A DNA stretch of 64,000 nucleotides. Origin: GM7GCV1 sp965221105 (GTDB lineage: Bacteria; Pseudomonadota; Gammaproteobacteria; Pseudomonadales; GM7GCV1). Shown here piece by piece: positions 18,631 through 28,536 of the stretch. Position numbers and translations under genes: made by a program. A model generated the notes under the pieces. That model did not search any database and was not told where the DNA came from. It saw only the letters and a program-made list of their open reading frames with translations. The stretch's first letter is position 1. Each line of letters begins with the position of its first letter. Where the stretch lies: NCBI GenBank assembly GCA_965221105.1, contig OZ244871.1:620001-684000 (forward strand). Direction: 5' to 3'.

Positions 18631-21600
18631 TCAATCATCCTCGAGCTCAATGTTGATACCGAGTGACCTCACTTCGCGCACCAGAACGTTGAAAGACTCG
18701 GGCATGCCCGGTTCCATGCGATGGTCTCCATCGACAATGTTCTTGTACATTCTGGTTCGTCCGGCAACGTCATCCGATTTGACGGTCAACATTTCCTGGA
18801 GGGTATAGGCTGCGCCGTAGGCTTCGAGTGCCCAGACCTCCATCTCTCCGAACCTCTGACCACCAAACTGTGCCTTTCCACCGAGCGGCTGCTGAGTCAC
18901 CAGACTGTAGGAGCCAGTAGATCGGGCATGCATCTTGTCATCAACCAGGTGGTTGAGTTTCAGCATATACATATATCCCAAGGTAACCGGCCGATCAAAG
19001 GCTTCGCCAGTACGACCATCGTACAGTGTGACCTGGCCGCTGGTAGGCATTTCCGCCAGTTCCAACAATTCCTTGATTTCAGTCTCCCGGGCACCGTCAA
19101 ATACCGGTGTGGCAATGGGCACGCCCGTCCTCAGGTTGCCAGCCAGTTCCAGAATCTGATCATCTGAAAACTCCTTGAGGACAACCTTCTGGGTATGTGT
19201 CCCGGTTGAGTATATCTTGTTCAGGAATTTCCGCAGATCAGTCACTTTCTTCTGTTCTTCGAGCATCTGATCGACTTTGGCACCCAGACTTTTTGCTGCC
19301 ATACCCAGGTGGGTTTCAAGAACCTGTCCCACATTCATACGCGAGGGCACTCCCAGCGGGTTGAGCACAATGTCGACAGGATCACCGTTTTCATCATAGG
19401 GCATGTCTTCCACGGGCTTGATCACCGAGATCACACCCTTGTTCCCGTGACGTCCAGCCATCTTGTCGCCAGGCTGAATGCGGCGCTTGATCGCCAGATA
19501 GACTTTTACAATCTTGAGAACACCTGGTGCGAGGTCGTCACCTGACTCAAGCTTTTGACGCTTGTCTTCAAATCGCGCTTCCAGCTCGTCCTTTTGAGCC
19601 TCAAGATAGCCGAGAGTCTTTTCAAGTACCTCATTGTAGCCAGCATTCGTCATCCGTACTGCGGCCCAGTCATCAAGACTGTATCCCGCGGCAATGTCCC
19701 CGGATAGCATCTGATTTCTTTTGAGGCCCTTTGCTTTGGCAATTTTTTTACCCGACAGGGCAGACTGCAGACGCGCCATGGCTGCGTTCTCAAAAATACG
19801 CTCTTCTTCACGCAAATCCTTGCGAACTTTTTCAAGCTCAGCCTTTTCAATGCTCCTGGATCGCTCGTCCTTGGTTATGCCATCCCGGGTGAAAACCTGA
19901 ACGTCGATCACTGTGCCTTTAACACTTCCGGGAACGCGCAACGAGGTGTCCTTCACATCCGATGCCTTTTCGCCAAAAATGGCTCGCAGCAGCTTCTCTT
20001 CTGGCGTCAACTGGGTTTCACCCTTGGGTGTAACTTTGCCGACCAGAATGTCCCCTGCAAGAACCTCGGCTCCGACATAGACAATACCGGATTCATCCAG
20101 CTTGTTGAGAGCAGCCTCACCAACGTTGGGGATATCCGCAGTAATCTCTTCAGGTCCAAGCTTGGTGTCGCGGGCAACACAGGTCAGTTCCTGTATGTGG
20201 ATACTGGTAAACCGGTCCTCCTGAACAACTCGTTCGGAAACCAGGATGGAGTCTTCGAAGTTGTATCCGTTCCATGGCATAAACGCGATGCGCATATTCT
20301 GACCAAGCGCCAGTTCACCCAGATCAACCGATGGCCCATCGGCAATGATGTCCCCCGACTCGACCCTGTCACCCACTTTCACAATGGGACGCTGGTTTAT
20401 GCAGGTATTCTGGTTGGACCGCGTGTATTTGGTAAGGTTATAGATATCAATACCCGCTTCGCCAGGCTCAAGCTCGTCGTCCGCCACGCGCACTACAATG
20501 CGGCTGGCATCGACGGACTGAATTTCTCCACCCCGCCGCGACACGACACAAACGCCCGAGTCCTTGGCAACGGAACGCTCAACACCTGTTCCCACCAGAG
20601 GCTTTTCAGCCGCCAGCACCGGAACTGCCTGGCGCTGCATGTTGGAACCCATAAGAGCTCGGTTTGCGTCATCGTGTTCAAGAAAGGGAATGAGCGAAGC
20701 GGCAACAGAGACCACCTGTCGTGGACTCACGTCCTGATACTCAATATCTTCGGGCGGACGCACTGTGAATTCATTAAGGTGTCGACAGGCTACCAGATCA
20801 TCAGCCAGCTTGCCGTCCCTGGTGACGGTCGCAGAAGCCTGGGCAATAACAAATTGAGCCTCGTTGATGGCTGACAGGTAGTCGATGTCATCGGTCACCT
20901 TGCCCTTAACAACCTTTCTGTAGGGCGCTTCCAGAAATCCGTATGAGTTGGTACGTGCATAGGTGGCCAGTGAATTGATCAGGCCAATATTGGGACCCTC
21001 AGGCGTTTCAATGGGGCACACCCTGCCGTAATGCGTGGGGTGCACATCCCGAACCTCAAAGCCCGCACGTTCGCGAGTGAGACCACCCGGCCCGAGTGCT
21101 GAAACACGCCGCTTGTGGGTGACTTCAGACAGCGGATTGTTCTGATCCATAAACTGGGACAGCTGACTGGATCCAAAAAATTCCTTGACCGCCGCCGCAA
21201 CCGGCTTTGCGTTGATCAGATCCTGCGGCATCAGTCCCTCACTTTCCGCGACAGACAGGCGCTCACGAACTGCACGCTCGACGCGAACCAGCCCAACGCG
21301 GAACTGGTTTTCAGCCATTTCTCCCACTGAACGAATCCGCCGATTCCCCAAGTGGTCAATGTCATCAACCGAGCCCTTACCATTGCGGATATCAACCAGG
21401 GTGCTCAGTGCATCAATGATGTCTGATCCAGCCTGTTCCAGAGTATCCTTCAGTTCGCCGTATGTTTTCGGCTTGGCACCAACCCGGTCAAGCACTTGCC
21501 GGACTTCCGCACCCAGCGAGTCGATGTCGAGTTCTTTGGTGAGCTTTTTGTCGACGAACTTTTCTGCAAAATAACGGCCATCGACCAGCACACCCGGACC

Positions 21601-22863
21601 AGCGTCCGTACCCTGGCCGATACGACGGTTGAACTTCATGCGTCCGACACTGGACAGGTCATAACGATCAAAGCTAAAGAAGAGATTGTGGAACAGACCT
21701 TCTGCGGAATCCTTGGTCGGCGGTTCGCCAGGACGCATCATTCGGTATATTTCCACCAAGGCTTCCATCCGGTTCGATGACGGGTCGTTGCGCAACGTCT
21801 CGGAAATAAAGGGGCCACAATCCAGATCGTTTGTATACAGGACCTCTACATCCTTGATACCCAGCTCAACCAGCCTGGCCACCTGCTCTTCTGTCAGTTC
21901 AGTATTGCATTCATACAGGAGTTCACCAGTTTCAATATCAATAATGTCTTTAGCCAGCGCCTTGCCATATATGTAGTCCTCCGGAACCACGAGCTGTTTA
22001 ACACCGGCATCCTCAAGCTGACGGATATGGCGCGCAGTAATTCTCCGCCCCTGCTCAACAATAATCTTGCCCTTGGTATCCTTGACGTCAAACTGGGCAA
22101 TTTCTCCACGCAGGCGGGCAGGAACCAGGTCGAGTGATACCTGACCCTCACCGGCGATGTGAAACATGCTGGTCTCAAAAAATATGGCCAGAATTTCTTC
22201 GGAGGTGTAGCCCAGCGCGCGCAAAAGTATGGTTGCGTGCAGCTTGCGGCGGCGGTCAATGCGCACAAAGACCTGATCCTTGGGGTCAAACTCAAAATCC
22301 AGCCATGAACCACGGTAGGGAATCACGCGAGCAGAGTAGAGAAGTTTACCCGAAGAATGTGTCTTACCCTTGTCATGATCAAAAAACACACCGGGCGACC
22401 GGTGAAGCTGTGACACGATCACCCGCTCAGTACCGTTAATAACGAAGGTACCGTTTTCTGTCATGAGCGGAATCTCACCCATATAGACTTCCTGCTCTTT
22501 GACATCCTTGATCGCCTTGTTTGAAGCATCCCTGTCGTAAATGACCAGGCGCACCCGCACGCGCAACGGCACTGAGTAGGTTACACCACGCAATATGCAT
22601 TCACTGACGTCAAATGCCGGCGCACCGAGGCGATAGGCGACATACTCAAGTGCAGCATTGCCGGAATTGCTCACAATGGGAAAAATTGAGTTGAAAGCGG
22701 CCTGCAGGCCGACTTCAGCACGATCTTCCTCAGCCACATTGGCCTGGGTAAACTGCAGGTAAGAATCCAGTTGCGTCGCAAGGAGATAGGGTTGTTCCAT
22801 CACCTGTGGTAATTTGCCGAAATCCTTGCGGATACGCTTTCGCTCGGTATAAGAGTAGGTCAT
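18631..22863 (-). CDS. rpoB: RNA polymerase beta subunit with an extra segment
   Basis: I chose ATG 22863 because the protein then starts MTYSYTERKRIRKDFGK as in other gammaproteobacteria; a GTG 27 bases upstream adds nine atypical residues. The product is 1410 aa, about 50 longer than Pseudomonas RpoB. The excess lies at about residues 414-488, where 75 residues separate GRMKFNR from LVDIRNGKG instead of the usual 24 or so. The rifampicin region (SSQLSQFMDQNNPLSE, THKRRVSALGPGG) is wild type. Catalytic-core partners are RpoC and the other core subunits. Confidence 0.98.
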   Translation of the reverse strand: MTYSYTERKRIRKDFGKLPQVMEQPYLLATQLDSYLQFTQANVAEEDRAEVGLQAAFNSIFPIVSNSGNAALEYVAYRLGAPAFDVSECILRGVTYSVPLRVRVRLVIYDRDASNKAIKDVKEQEVYMGEIPLMTENGTFVINGTERVIVSQLHRSPGVFFDHDKGKTHSSGKLLYSARVIPYRGSWLDFEFDPKDQVFVRIDRRRKLHATILLRALGYTSEEILAIFFETSMFHIAGEGQVSLDLVPARLRGEIAQFDVKDTKGKIIVEQGRRITARHIRQLEDAGVKQLVVPEDYIYGKALAKDIIDIETGELLYECNTELTEEQVARLVELGIKDVEVLYTNDLDCGPFISETLRNDPSSNRMEALVEIYRMMRPGEPPTKDSAEGLFHNLFFSFDRYDLSSVGRMKFNRRIGQGTDAGPGVLVDGRYFAEKFVDKKLTKELDIDSLGAEVRQVLDRVGAKPKTYGELKDTLEQAGSDIIDALSTLVDIRNGKGSVDDIDHLGNRRIRSVGEMAENQFRVGLVRVERAVRERLSVAESEGLMPQDLINAKPVAAAVKEFFGSSQLSQFMDQNNPLSEVTHKRRVSALGPGGLTRERAGFEVRDVHPTHYGRVCPIETPEGPNIGLINSLATYARTNSYGFLEAPYRKVVKGKVTDDIDYLSAINEAQFVIAQASATVTRDGKLADDLVACRHLNEFTVRPPEDIEYQDVSPRQVVSVAASLIPFLEHDDANRALMGSNMQRQAVPVLAAEKPLVGTGVERSVAKDSGVCVVSRRGGEIQSVDASRIVVRVADDELEPGEAGIDIYNLTKYTRSNQNTCINQRPIVKVGDRVESGDIIADGPSVDLGELALGQNMRIAFMPWNGYNFEDSILVSERVVQEDRFTSIHIQELTCVARDTKLGPEEITADIPNVGEAALNKLDESGIVYVGAEVLAGDILVGKVTPKGETQLTPEEKLLRAIFGEKASDVKDTSLRVPGSVKGTVIDVQVFTRDGITKDERSRSIEKAELEKVRKDLREEERIFENAAMARLQSALSGKKIAKAKGLKRNQMLSGDIAAGYSLDDWAAVRMTNAGYNEVLEKTLGYLEAQKDELEARFEDKRQKLESGDDLAPGVLKIVKVYLAIKRRIQPGDKMAGRHGNKGVISVIKPVEDMPYDENGDPVDIVLNPLGVPSRMNVGQVLETHLGMAAKSLGAKVDQMLEEQKKVTDLRKFLNKIYSTGTHTQKVVLKEFSDDQILELAGNLRTGVPIATPVFDGARETEIKELLELAEMPTSGQVTLYDGRTGEAFDRPVTLGYMYMLKLNHLVDDKMHARSTGSYSLVTQQPLGGKAQFGGQRFGEMEVWALEAYGAAYTLQEMLTVKSDDVAGRTRMYKNIVDGDHRMEPGMPESFNVLVREVRSLGINIELEDD

Positions 22864-23129
22864 CTGTGTCGCGTCCCCAGCATTAAGCACTCATTCGTCG
22901 ATTACTAAATTTCTCGTGTTCGGCGCGTAATCGTGATGCCGAACCGATCAGGTCTGATTTCATTGCTGCCGCCATGAAAGGCGGAGCACAGACCCAGTCA
23001 ACCATCTGTTCAACTGGTGTACTGACCTGCCAAGAATTTCGGCACCTCAAAATCACCAAAGCAGCACATGGCCGGAGAAAACCCCCCGACCTGCTGCGAT
23101 GTATCTCAATACAGTACCCAGAATCGAAC

Positions 23130-23513
23130 TTACTTAAGTTCGACCTGAGCGCCAGCCTCTTCCAGAGCGGATTTGGCTTGCTCGGCCTCGTCCTTGGAAA
23201 CGCCCTCCCTGATAGGTGAAGGTGCCCCATCAACCAGATCCTTGGCTTCCTTGAGGCCCAGACTGGTGATTGCGCGTACTGCTTTGATAACGTTAACTTT
23301 TTTATCGCCTACAGCGGAAAGAACTACGTCAAACTCGGTCTGCTCAACTGCCGCTTCACTGGCATCTCCGCCAGCTGCCGGGCTCGCCGCAACGGCTACT
23401 GCCGCCTGCGCAGATACACCGAACTTCTCTTCCATCGCAGAAACGAGATCAACGACATCCATGACGCTCATTTCAGCAATAGTGTCGAGAATTTCCTCTT
23501 TAGAAAGTGACAT
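23130..23513 (-). CDS. rplL: Large-subunit ribosomal protein L7/L12
   Basis: The 127-aa acidic protein has an N-terminal dimerisation part (residues 1-35), an Ala-rich hinge (AVAVAASPAAGGDASEAA) and the C-terminal factor-binding domain (KVNVIKAVRAITSLGLKEAK). It forms the stalk that recruits EF-Tu, EF-G and initiation factors. It follows rplJ by 72 bases and precedes rpoB by 266. In that gap a hairpin overlapping its stop codon (CGAACTT with AAGTTCG) could be an RNA-processing site. Confidence 0.97.
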   Translation of the reverse strand: MSLSKEEILDTIAEMSVMDVVDLVSAMEEKFGVSAQAAVAVAASPAAGGDASEAAVEQTEFDVVLSAVGDKKVNVIKAVRAITSLGLKEAKDLVDGAPSPIREGVSKDEAEQAKSALEEAGAQVELK

Positions 23514-23585
23514 GATGTGTCTCCAAAACTATAACAACTAATAATATGTGTACTGAAAAATATGATTGCAGTGATGAACAACAGC

Positions 23586-24110
23586 TTAGGCTGCCTTCTG
23601 CTTCGCGACCTGGTCCACAACGCGCACAACCTGTGAAGGAAATTCGTTGGTTGTGCGAACAAGTTTGGTGACAGGTGCAAGCATGACGCTGGTCAGCATG
23701 GAAAGTGCCTGGTCACGAGTCGGAAGCGACGCAAGCACGTCGATTCTATCGCCACCCAGCAGCTCACCGCCTATAGCGAGCGCTTTTACTTCAAAGTCGT
23801 CATTGTCCTTGGCGAATTCTCTGAACAAGCGCGCCGCCGCACCCGGATCTTCCAATGAAAATCCAAAGATTGACGGGCCTACCAGCGTGTCCTCAACGCA
23901 TGAGAACTCTGTATCGGTCAGCGCGCGTTTGGCGAGTGAATTTTTCACCACACGCAACACAACCTGGTTCTCACGCGCCTTGACGCGCAGCTCCGTCATA
24001 TCGGCTACATTGACGCCTCGGGCGTCAGCGATAGCCAGTGACAGAGCCCTGCTGGCAGTCTCGGTGACATCAGCAACAATCGCTTTTTTGTCTTCAAGTC
24101 CAAGTGCCAC
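23586..24110 (-). CDS. rplJ: Large-subunit ribosomal protein L10
   Basis: The 174-aa protein (MALGLEDKKAIVADVTE, ADARGVNVADMTELR) is the stalk base that binds 23S rRNA with its N-terminal half and L7/L12 dimers with its C-terminal helix. It starts with GTG at 24110, with AGGAG eight bases upstream. Its mRNA leader contains a conserved L10-binding signature, so it should repress its own operon. Confidence 0.95.
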   Translation of the reverse strand: MALGLEDKKAIVADVTETASRALSLAIADARGVNVADMTELRVKARENQVVLRVVKNSLAKRALTDTEFSCVEDTLVGPSIFGFSLEDPGAAARLFREFAKDNDDFEVKALAIGGELLGGDRIDVLASLPTRDQALSMLTSVMLAPVTKLVRTTNEFPSQVVRVVDQVAKQKAA

Positions 24111-24129
24111 GAGTATTACTCCTGGTTTG

Positions 24130-24480
24130 GTTTCGATTTAAGCTCCGTGAAAACTGCAGCAGGAGCCACCCAAGGCGACCCCTTCAGCACAGATAAAACC
24201 ATGCTGTGGAGTTCACCGTCTGCGTAGGCTGATGCTTTTGAGTACATTTCCAAGGATGACTGTTTCATCTTGAAAACCAGCTTCACGAAGCACTCCTGCA
24301 GATACCTGTGCCTGCTCGTGTTTCCTCAGCTGCCGTACTACCTAGCAGCACTCAATTACGCGACTTGCTAACCTGTCGGACTGGCGTAGCCAATACCAAG
24401 AATCTGAAAGCCGCACCTACGGTCTTTGACAGCCCGGACAATTCAGATCCGAACCTTCAAATTGCTTTTTTGGCGCACCC
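24130..24480 (-). ncRNA. L10 leader, autoregulatory 5' region of rplJ-rplL
   Basis: The 511-base gap between rplA and rplJ contains AGACCGTAGGTG (minus strand of 24414-24425), the sequence recognised by the L10(L12) complex in gammaproteobacterial L10 leaders. Binding lowers translation of rplJL. The exact ends are approximate. The promoter expected in this gap was not obvious; TTGAAG near 24550 is only a weak -35 candidate. Confidence 0.7.
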
Positions 24481-24621
24481 TAAAGATGTCACAGACATCG
24501 TTAGTACACCGTTTCGGGATCACTGCGCACATATGCGAACTCGCCCGTAACTTCAAAATATTCCCCCCTCTGGCTGGCACAAGCAGACCACACCAGAGAA
24601 CATACACTACAACCGGGGGGT

Positions 24622-25317
24622 TTAACCCGCTATGGCAGATACATCCAGAGGAATGCCTGGGCCCATGGTGGTCGAGAGAACGACTTTTTGCAGGTAGACA
24701 CCCTTTGCTGACGCTGGCTTGAGTTTCTTAAGATCAGCCAGCAAAGCTTCCAGGTTTTCCTGGAGGGCGCTGGATTCAAAGCTGATCTTGCCGATTCCGC
24801 CATGGACAGTACCGTTCTTGTCGGTACGAAACCGAACCTGACCTGCCTTCGCATTCTTTACTGCCTCGGCAGCATTTGGTGTGACCGTTCCGGTTTTGGG
24901 GTTGGGCATAAGACCTCGCGGACCCAACATTTGGCCCAGAGTACCAACCACACGCATGGCATCGGGCGTGGCGATTACTGCACCGAAGTCCAGGTCACCA
25001 CCTTTGATCTGCTCAGCAAGATCTTCCATGCCCACGGCCTCCGCCCCAGCTTCCCTGGCCGCATCTGCAGCATCACCCTGGGCAAAGACAGCAACCCGCA
25101 GAGTTTTACCTGTGCCGTGTGGCAAAGTTGTTGCACCGCGCACGACCTGGTCAGATTTACGCGAATCAATACCCAGATTGACCGCCACATCGACGGTCTC
25201 CTCGAACTGTGCACTTGCCAGATCCTTCAGCAAGGATGCCGCTTCCTCAAAGCTGTAGAGTCTACCTGCCTCAATTTTTTCCTGTGCAAGTCGCGCACGC
25301 CTGGTCAGTCTGGTCAT
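24622..25317 (-). CDS. rplA: Large-subunit ribosomal protein L1
   Basis: The 231-aa protein contains the L1 signature IATPDAMRVVGTLGQMLGPRGLMPNPK and ends in GPGIPLDVSAIAG. It forms the mobile L1 stalk that handles E-site tRNA and in E. coli represses its own rplKA mRNA. It starts immediately after the rplK stop, so the two are translationally coupled. Confidence 0.97.
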   Translation of the reverse strand: MTRLTRRARLAQEKIEAGRLYSFEEAASLLKDLASAQFEETVDVAVNLGIDSRKSDQVVRGATTLPHGTGKTLRVAVFAQGDAADAAREAGAEAVGMEDLAEQIKGGDLDFGAVIATPDAMRVVGTLGQMLGPRGLMPNPKTGTVTPNAAEAVKNAKAGQVRFRTDKNGTVHGGIGKISFESSALQENLEALLADLKKLKPASAKGVYLQKVVLSTTMGPGIPLDVSAIAG

Positions 25318-25749
25318 CTACGCATCCTCCACTTCAAGACCCATGGAACGTGCAGTGCCGGCAATAGTGCGCACTGCCGCATCCATATCCGCAGCTGTAA
25401 GGTCGGGCTCTTTGGTTTTGACAATTTCTTCGAGCTGGGCTCGATTTACTGTACCCACCTTTTCGGTATTCGGACGGCCGCTGCCAGATTTCACGCTCGC
25501 CGCTTTTTTCAGGAGAACCGCTGCGGGGGGCGTTTTCATTTCAAAGGTGAAACTGCGGTCACTGTATACAGAGATGATCACGGGTACAGGCAATCCCGGC
25601 TCTGTGCCCTGAGTCTGGGCATTAAATGCCTTGCAGAACTCCATGATATTGACCCCGTGCTGACCAAGCGCCGGCCCAACTGGCGGGCTGGGATTCGCCT
25701 GGCCTGCAGGAACCTGCAGCTTGATATAGGCTTCTACTTTTTTAGCCAT
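25318..25749 (-). CDS. rplK: Large-subunit ribosomal protein L11
   Basis: The 143-aa protein starts MAKKVEAYIKLQVPAGQANPSPPVGPALGQHGVN in family style (Pro-rich N-terminal domain) and ends with the RNA-binding domain (VRTIAGTARSMGLEVE). It binds the GTPase-associated centre of 23S rRNA and is needed for RelA activation. It follows nusG by 98 bases and abuts rplA. Confidence 0.97.
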   Translation of the reverse strand: MAKKVEAYIKLQVPAGQANPSPPVGPALGQHGVNIMEFCKAFNAQTQGTEPGLPVPVIISVYSDRSFTFEMKTPPAAVLLKKAASVKSGSGRPNTEKVGTVNRAQLEEIVKTKEPDLTAADMDAAVRTIAGTARSMGLEVEDA

Positions 25750-25847
25750 CGTTTTGTTTCCTCGCTTGGGTCCAGCGCCTCAGGCAGATCGTTGCCACCC
25801 GCCGTCCACGGCTCCCCGCTGATCGACTGTTCTTCGATCCCTGCACG

Positions 25848-26375
25848 TCAGGTTTTCTCTACCTGATTAAAATCAAGATCCACAGGTGTGGATCGACCAA
25901 AGATCGTCACGGCAACGCGCATACGGCTCTTTTCATAATTCACATCTTCCACAACACCATTAAAGTCATTGAAAGGCCCGTCGGTAACCCGGACCATTTC
26001 ACCCGGCTCGAACAGCGTCTTGGGCTTGGGTGCGTCGCCAGACTGCTCGACACGCTGCAAGATCAGCTTGGCTTCCTTCTCGGTAATCGGGGCTGGCTGG
26101 TCCGCCTTGCCACCAATGAAGCCCATCACACGCGGTGTCTCTTTCACCAGGTGCCAGGTGTCGTCATCCAGATCCATCTGCACCAGGACATAACCGGGGA
26201 AAAACTTGCGTTCACTCTTGCGTTTCTGCCCGGCTTTCATTTCAACTACTTCTTCAGTGGGAACAAGAATTTCTCCAAAGCGTTCACCCAGACCACTCAG
26301 CTCAATCCGCTCACGCAAAGAGCCAACAACTTTCTTTTCATAGCCCGAAAAGGCGTGAATGACATACCAGCGCAT
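25848..26375 (-). CDS. nusG: Transcription antitermination/elongation factor NusG
   Basis: The 175-aa protein has the NGN domain (MRWYVIHAFSGYEKKV, KFFPGYVLVQMDL) and the C-terminal KOW motif (VRVTDGPFNDFNGVVEDV). It binds RNA polymerase and links it to ribosomes or Rho. It lies 12 bases after secE, the usual secE-nusG pair. Confidence 0.97.
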   Translation of the reverse strand: MRWYVIHAFSGYEKKVVGSLRERIELSGLGERFGEILVPTEEVVEMKAGQKRKSERKFFPGYVLVQMDLDDDTWHLVKETPRVMGFIGGKADQPAPITEKEAKLILQRVEQSGDAPKPKTLFEPGEMVRVTDGPFNDFNGVVEDVNYEKSRMRVAVTIFGRSTPVDLDFNQVEKT

Positions 26376-26387
26376 TGTTCTATCCGG

Positions 26388-26762
26388 TTAACCAAGCAAA
26401 AGTGATCCGAGCCAACCAAAAAGCGCATCCAGTGCCCAGAGGACAAGAGCCATAAAGAACACAAAGATCACCACCATCAAGGTCGCTCTATTGCGTTCAT
26501 TCTGTGCCGGCCAAACGACACGGCGGACCTCTGCCCGCGAGCCCTTGGCCAAATCCCAAAAGGCGGCTCCAGATCTGGTCTGCGCAGCAACCATGCAGGC
26601 AATCACTCCCAGCACCAGACCAGCAAGCACGCGATACAGAAGGGACTCATCGCTGAATATGGAGTTGCCAATCGCTACACTGCCAAGTATGGCCAGCACG
26701 ACCGACCATTTGATCCAATCCAAATGGTATACCGTTGCTTCTTGTGCCTGTTTCTTGCTCAT
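26388..26762 (-). CDS. secE: Preprotein translocase subunit SecE
   Basis: The 124-aa protein has three predicted membrane segments like E. coli SecE: two N-terminal helices (about residues 15-34 and 42-60) and the essential conserved C-terminal part (EVRRVVWPAQNERNRATLMVVIF is the hallmark: amphipathic helix then last membrane helix). It clamps SecY in the SecYEG channel. It is preceded by tRNA-Trp and coupled to nusG. Confidence 0.95.
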   Translation of the reverse strand: MSKKQAQEATVYHLDWIKWSVVLAILGSVAIGNSIFSDESLLYRVLAGLVLGVIACMVAAQTRSGAAFWDLAKGSRAEVRRVVWPAQNERNRATLMVVIFVFFMALVLWALDALFGWLGSLLLG

Positions 26763-26815
26763 CTAACTTCCAAACCCAATACACCGCATCGACCAATTCT
26801 CGGCGCACCTGAATG

Positions 26816-26891
26816 TGGCAGGCCAGGAGGGACTCGAACCCCCAACAGCCGGTTTTGGAGACCGGTGCTCTACCAATTGAACTACTGGCCT
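26816..26891 (-). tRNA. tRNA-Trp (CCA)
   Basis: A 76-base cloverleaf with acceptor AGGCCAG/CTGGCCT, TTCGAGTCC T-loop arm and anticodon CCA between TCT and AAA. The 3' CCA is encoded. It lies between tuf copy 2 and secE as in E. coli. Confidence 0.96.
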
Positions 26892-26981
26892 TTTAGTCGC
26901 ACACCATGCATTTGAGAGCCACCTCGTGCCCTCAAAATACCAGCCAAAAACACATGTCTTCTTGTGGCTTCCTCACCCTAC

Positions 26982-28175
26982 TTACTCGACGATCCTGGTA
27001 ACAACTCCGGCGCCAACCGTGCGCCCACCTTCGCGAATCGCAAACCGGAGACCTTCGTCCATCGCAATGGGAGCGATCAGGGTGACAGCCATCTGTACGT
27101 TGTCACCAGGCAACACCATCTCAACTCCCTGTGACAACTCACAGGCTCCGGTCACATCTGTCGTGCGAAAATAAAATTGTGGTCTATATCCGTTGAAGAA
27201 GGGTGTGTGCCGCCCACCCTCTTCCTTCGACAACACATAGACCTCGGCATCGAACCGTGTATGCGGTTTTATAGATCCCGGCCTGGACAGAACCTGGCCG
27301 CGCTCAACTTCCTCACGCTTGGTACCGCGCAACAGCACACCCACGTTTTCCCCGGCACGGGCTTCATCGAGCAGCTTGCGAAACATCTCTACGCCCGTGC
27401 AGGTCGTTGCCATGGTCTCCTTGATTCCTACGATCTCAATCTCGTCGCCAACAGTCACAACCCCTCGCTCAACGCGACCGGTGACCACTGTTCCACGGCC
27501 AGAAATGGAGAAAACATCCTCGATAGGCATCAGGAACGCACCATCTACAGCACGCTCCGGGTCGGGAATATAGGAATCCAGCGTTTCTACAAGCTTTTTG
27601 ACCGCTGTGGTCCCCAAGCCACCATCGTCTTCGCCGTTCAGCGCCATCAATGCCGACCCGATGACAATGGGCGTGTCGTCACCCGGAAATTCATATTGCT
27701 CGAGCAGCTCACGAATCTCCATTTCGACCAGCTCGATCAACTCCTCATCGTCGACCATGTCAGCCTTGTTGAGGAACACCACAATGTAGGGTACGCCTAC
27801 CTGGCGCGAAAGCAGTATGTGCTCCCGCGTTTGTGGCATGGGGCCATCAGCGGCGGAACACACGAGAACAGCGCCATCCATTTGTGCCGCCCCGGTGATC
27901 ATGTTCTTCACATAGTCGGCATGCCCCGGACAATCCACATGGGCGTAGTGACGCACGCCAGAATCGTACTCCACATGGGATGTCGCGATAGTGATGCCTC
28001 GCTCGCGCTCCTCCGGGGCATTATCGATACCATCGAAAGAAACAGATTCGCCGCCCCAGACTTCGGCGCACACTCGAGTCAGGGCAGCAGTCAGGGTCGT
28101 CTTGCCATGATCCACATGACCGATGGTGCCGACATTCAGGTGCGGCTTGGAACGCTCAAACTTCTCTTTAGCCAT
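26982..28175 (-). CDS. tuf: Elongation factor Tu, canonical copy 2
   Basis: The 397-aa protein has canonical EF-Tu length and the loop MVDDEELIELVEMEIRELL typical of gammaproteobacteria, with GHVDHGKTT, DCPGHADYV and NKAD. It is read with the upstream tRNA cluster (Thr-Tyr-Gly-Thr), the arrangement of E. coli tufB, so its supply is tied to tRNA transcription. It differs from copy 1 at about one residue in six and is closer to the family norm. Confidence 0.97.
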   Translation of the reverse strand: MAKEKFERSKPHLNVGTIGHVDHGKTTLTAALTRVCAEVWGGESVSFDGIDNAPEERERGITIATSHVEYDSGVRHYAHVDCPGHADYVKNMITGAAQMDGAVLVCSAADGPMPQTREHILLSRQVGVPYIVVFLNKADMVDDEELIELVEMEIRELLEQYEFPGDDTPIVIGSALMALNGEDDGGLGTTAVKKLVETLDSYIPDPERAVDGAFLMPIEDVFSISGRGTVVTGRVERGVVTVGDEIEIVGIKETMATTCTGVEMFRKLLDEARAGENVGVLLRGTKREEVERGQVLSRPGSIKPHTRFDAEVYVLSKEEGGRHTPFFNGYRPQFYFRTTDVTGACELSQGVEMVLPGDNVQMAVTLIAPIAMDEGLRFAIREGGRTVGAGVVTRIVE

Positions 28176-28261
28176 TACAGCCTTCTCCCAGCGCCCGGTT
28201 CCTCAATCGGAAGACCGAAGCAAAAACACGGAGCGCAGCACCCTGCACCCAGCCATGGACA

Positions 28262-28337
28262 TGGAGCTCATAGGCGGATTTGAACCGCCGACCTCACCCT
28301 TACCAAGGGTGTGCTCTACCAACTGAGCTATATGAGC
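28262..28337 (-). tRNA. tRNA-Thr (GGT)
   Basis: A 76-base cloverleaf with acceptor GCTCATA/TATGAGC, anticodon GGT (CTTGGTAAG loop) and encoded CCA. It lies 86 bases before tuf copy 2, the thrT position. Confidence 0.96.
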
Positions 28338-28358
28338 CTTGGCACAACACCAGCTCAC

Positions 28359-28432
<74 letters not shown>

Positions 28433-28536
28433 CAAGCAGTTAGCTCTACCTGTTCAACCATTCAATCTCACGGACAGCAGGATCCTTCTGTCCACTGTAG
28501 CCGGAAACTTCGTAATCTCCTGACTGCAACTCATCC

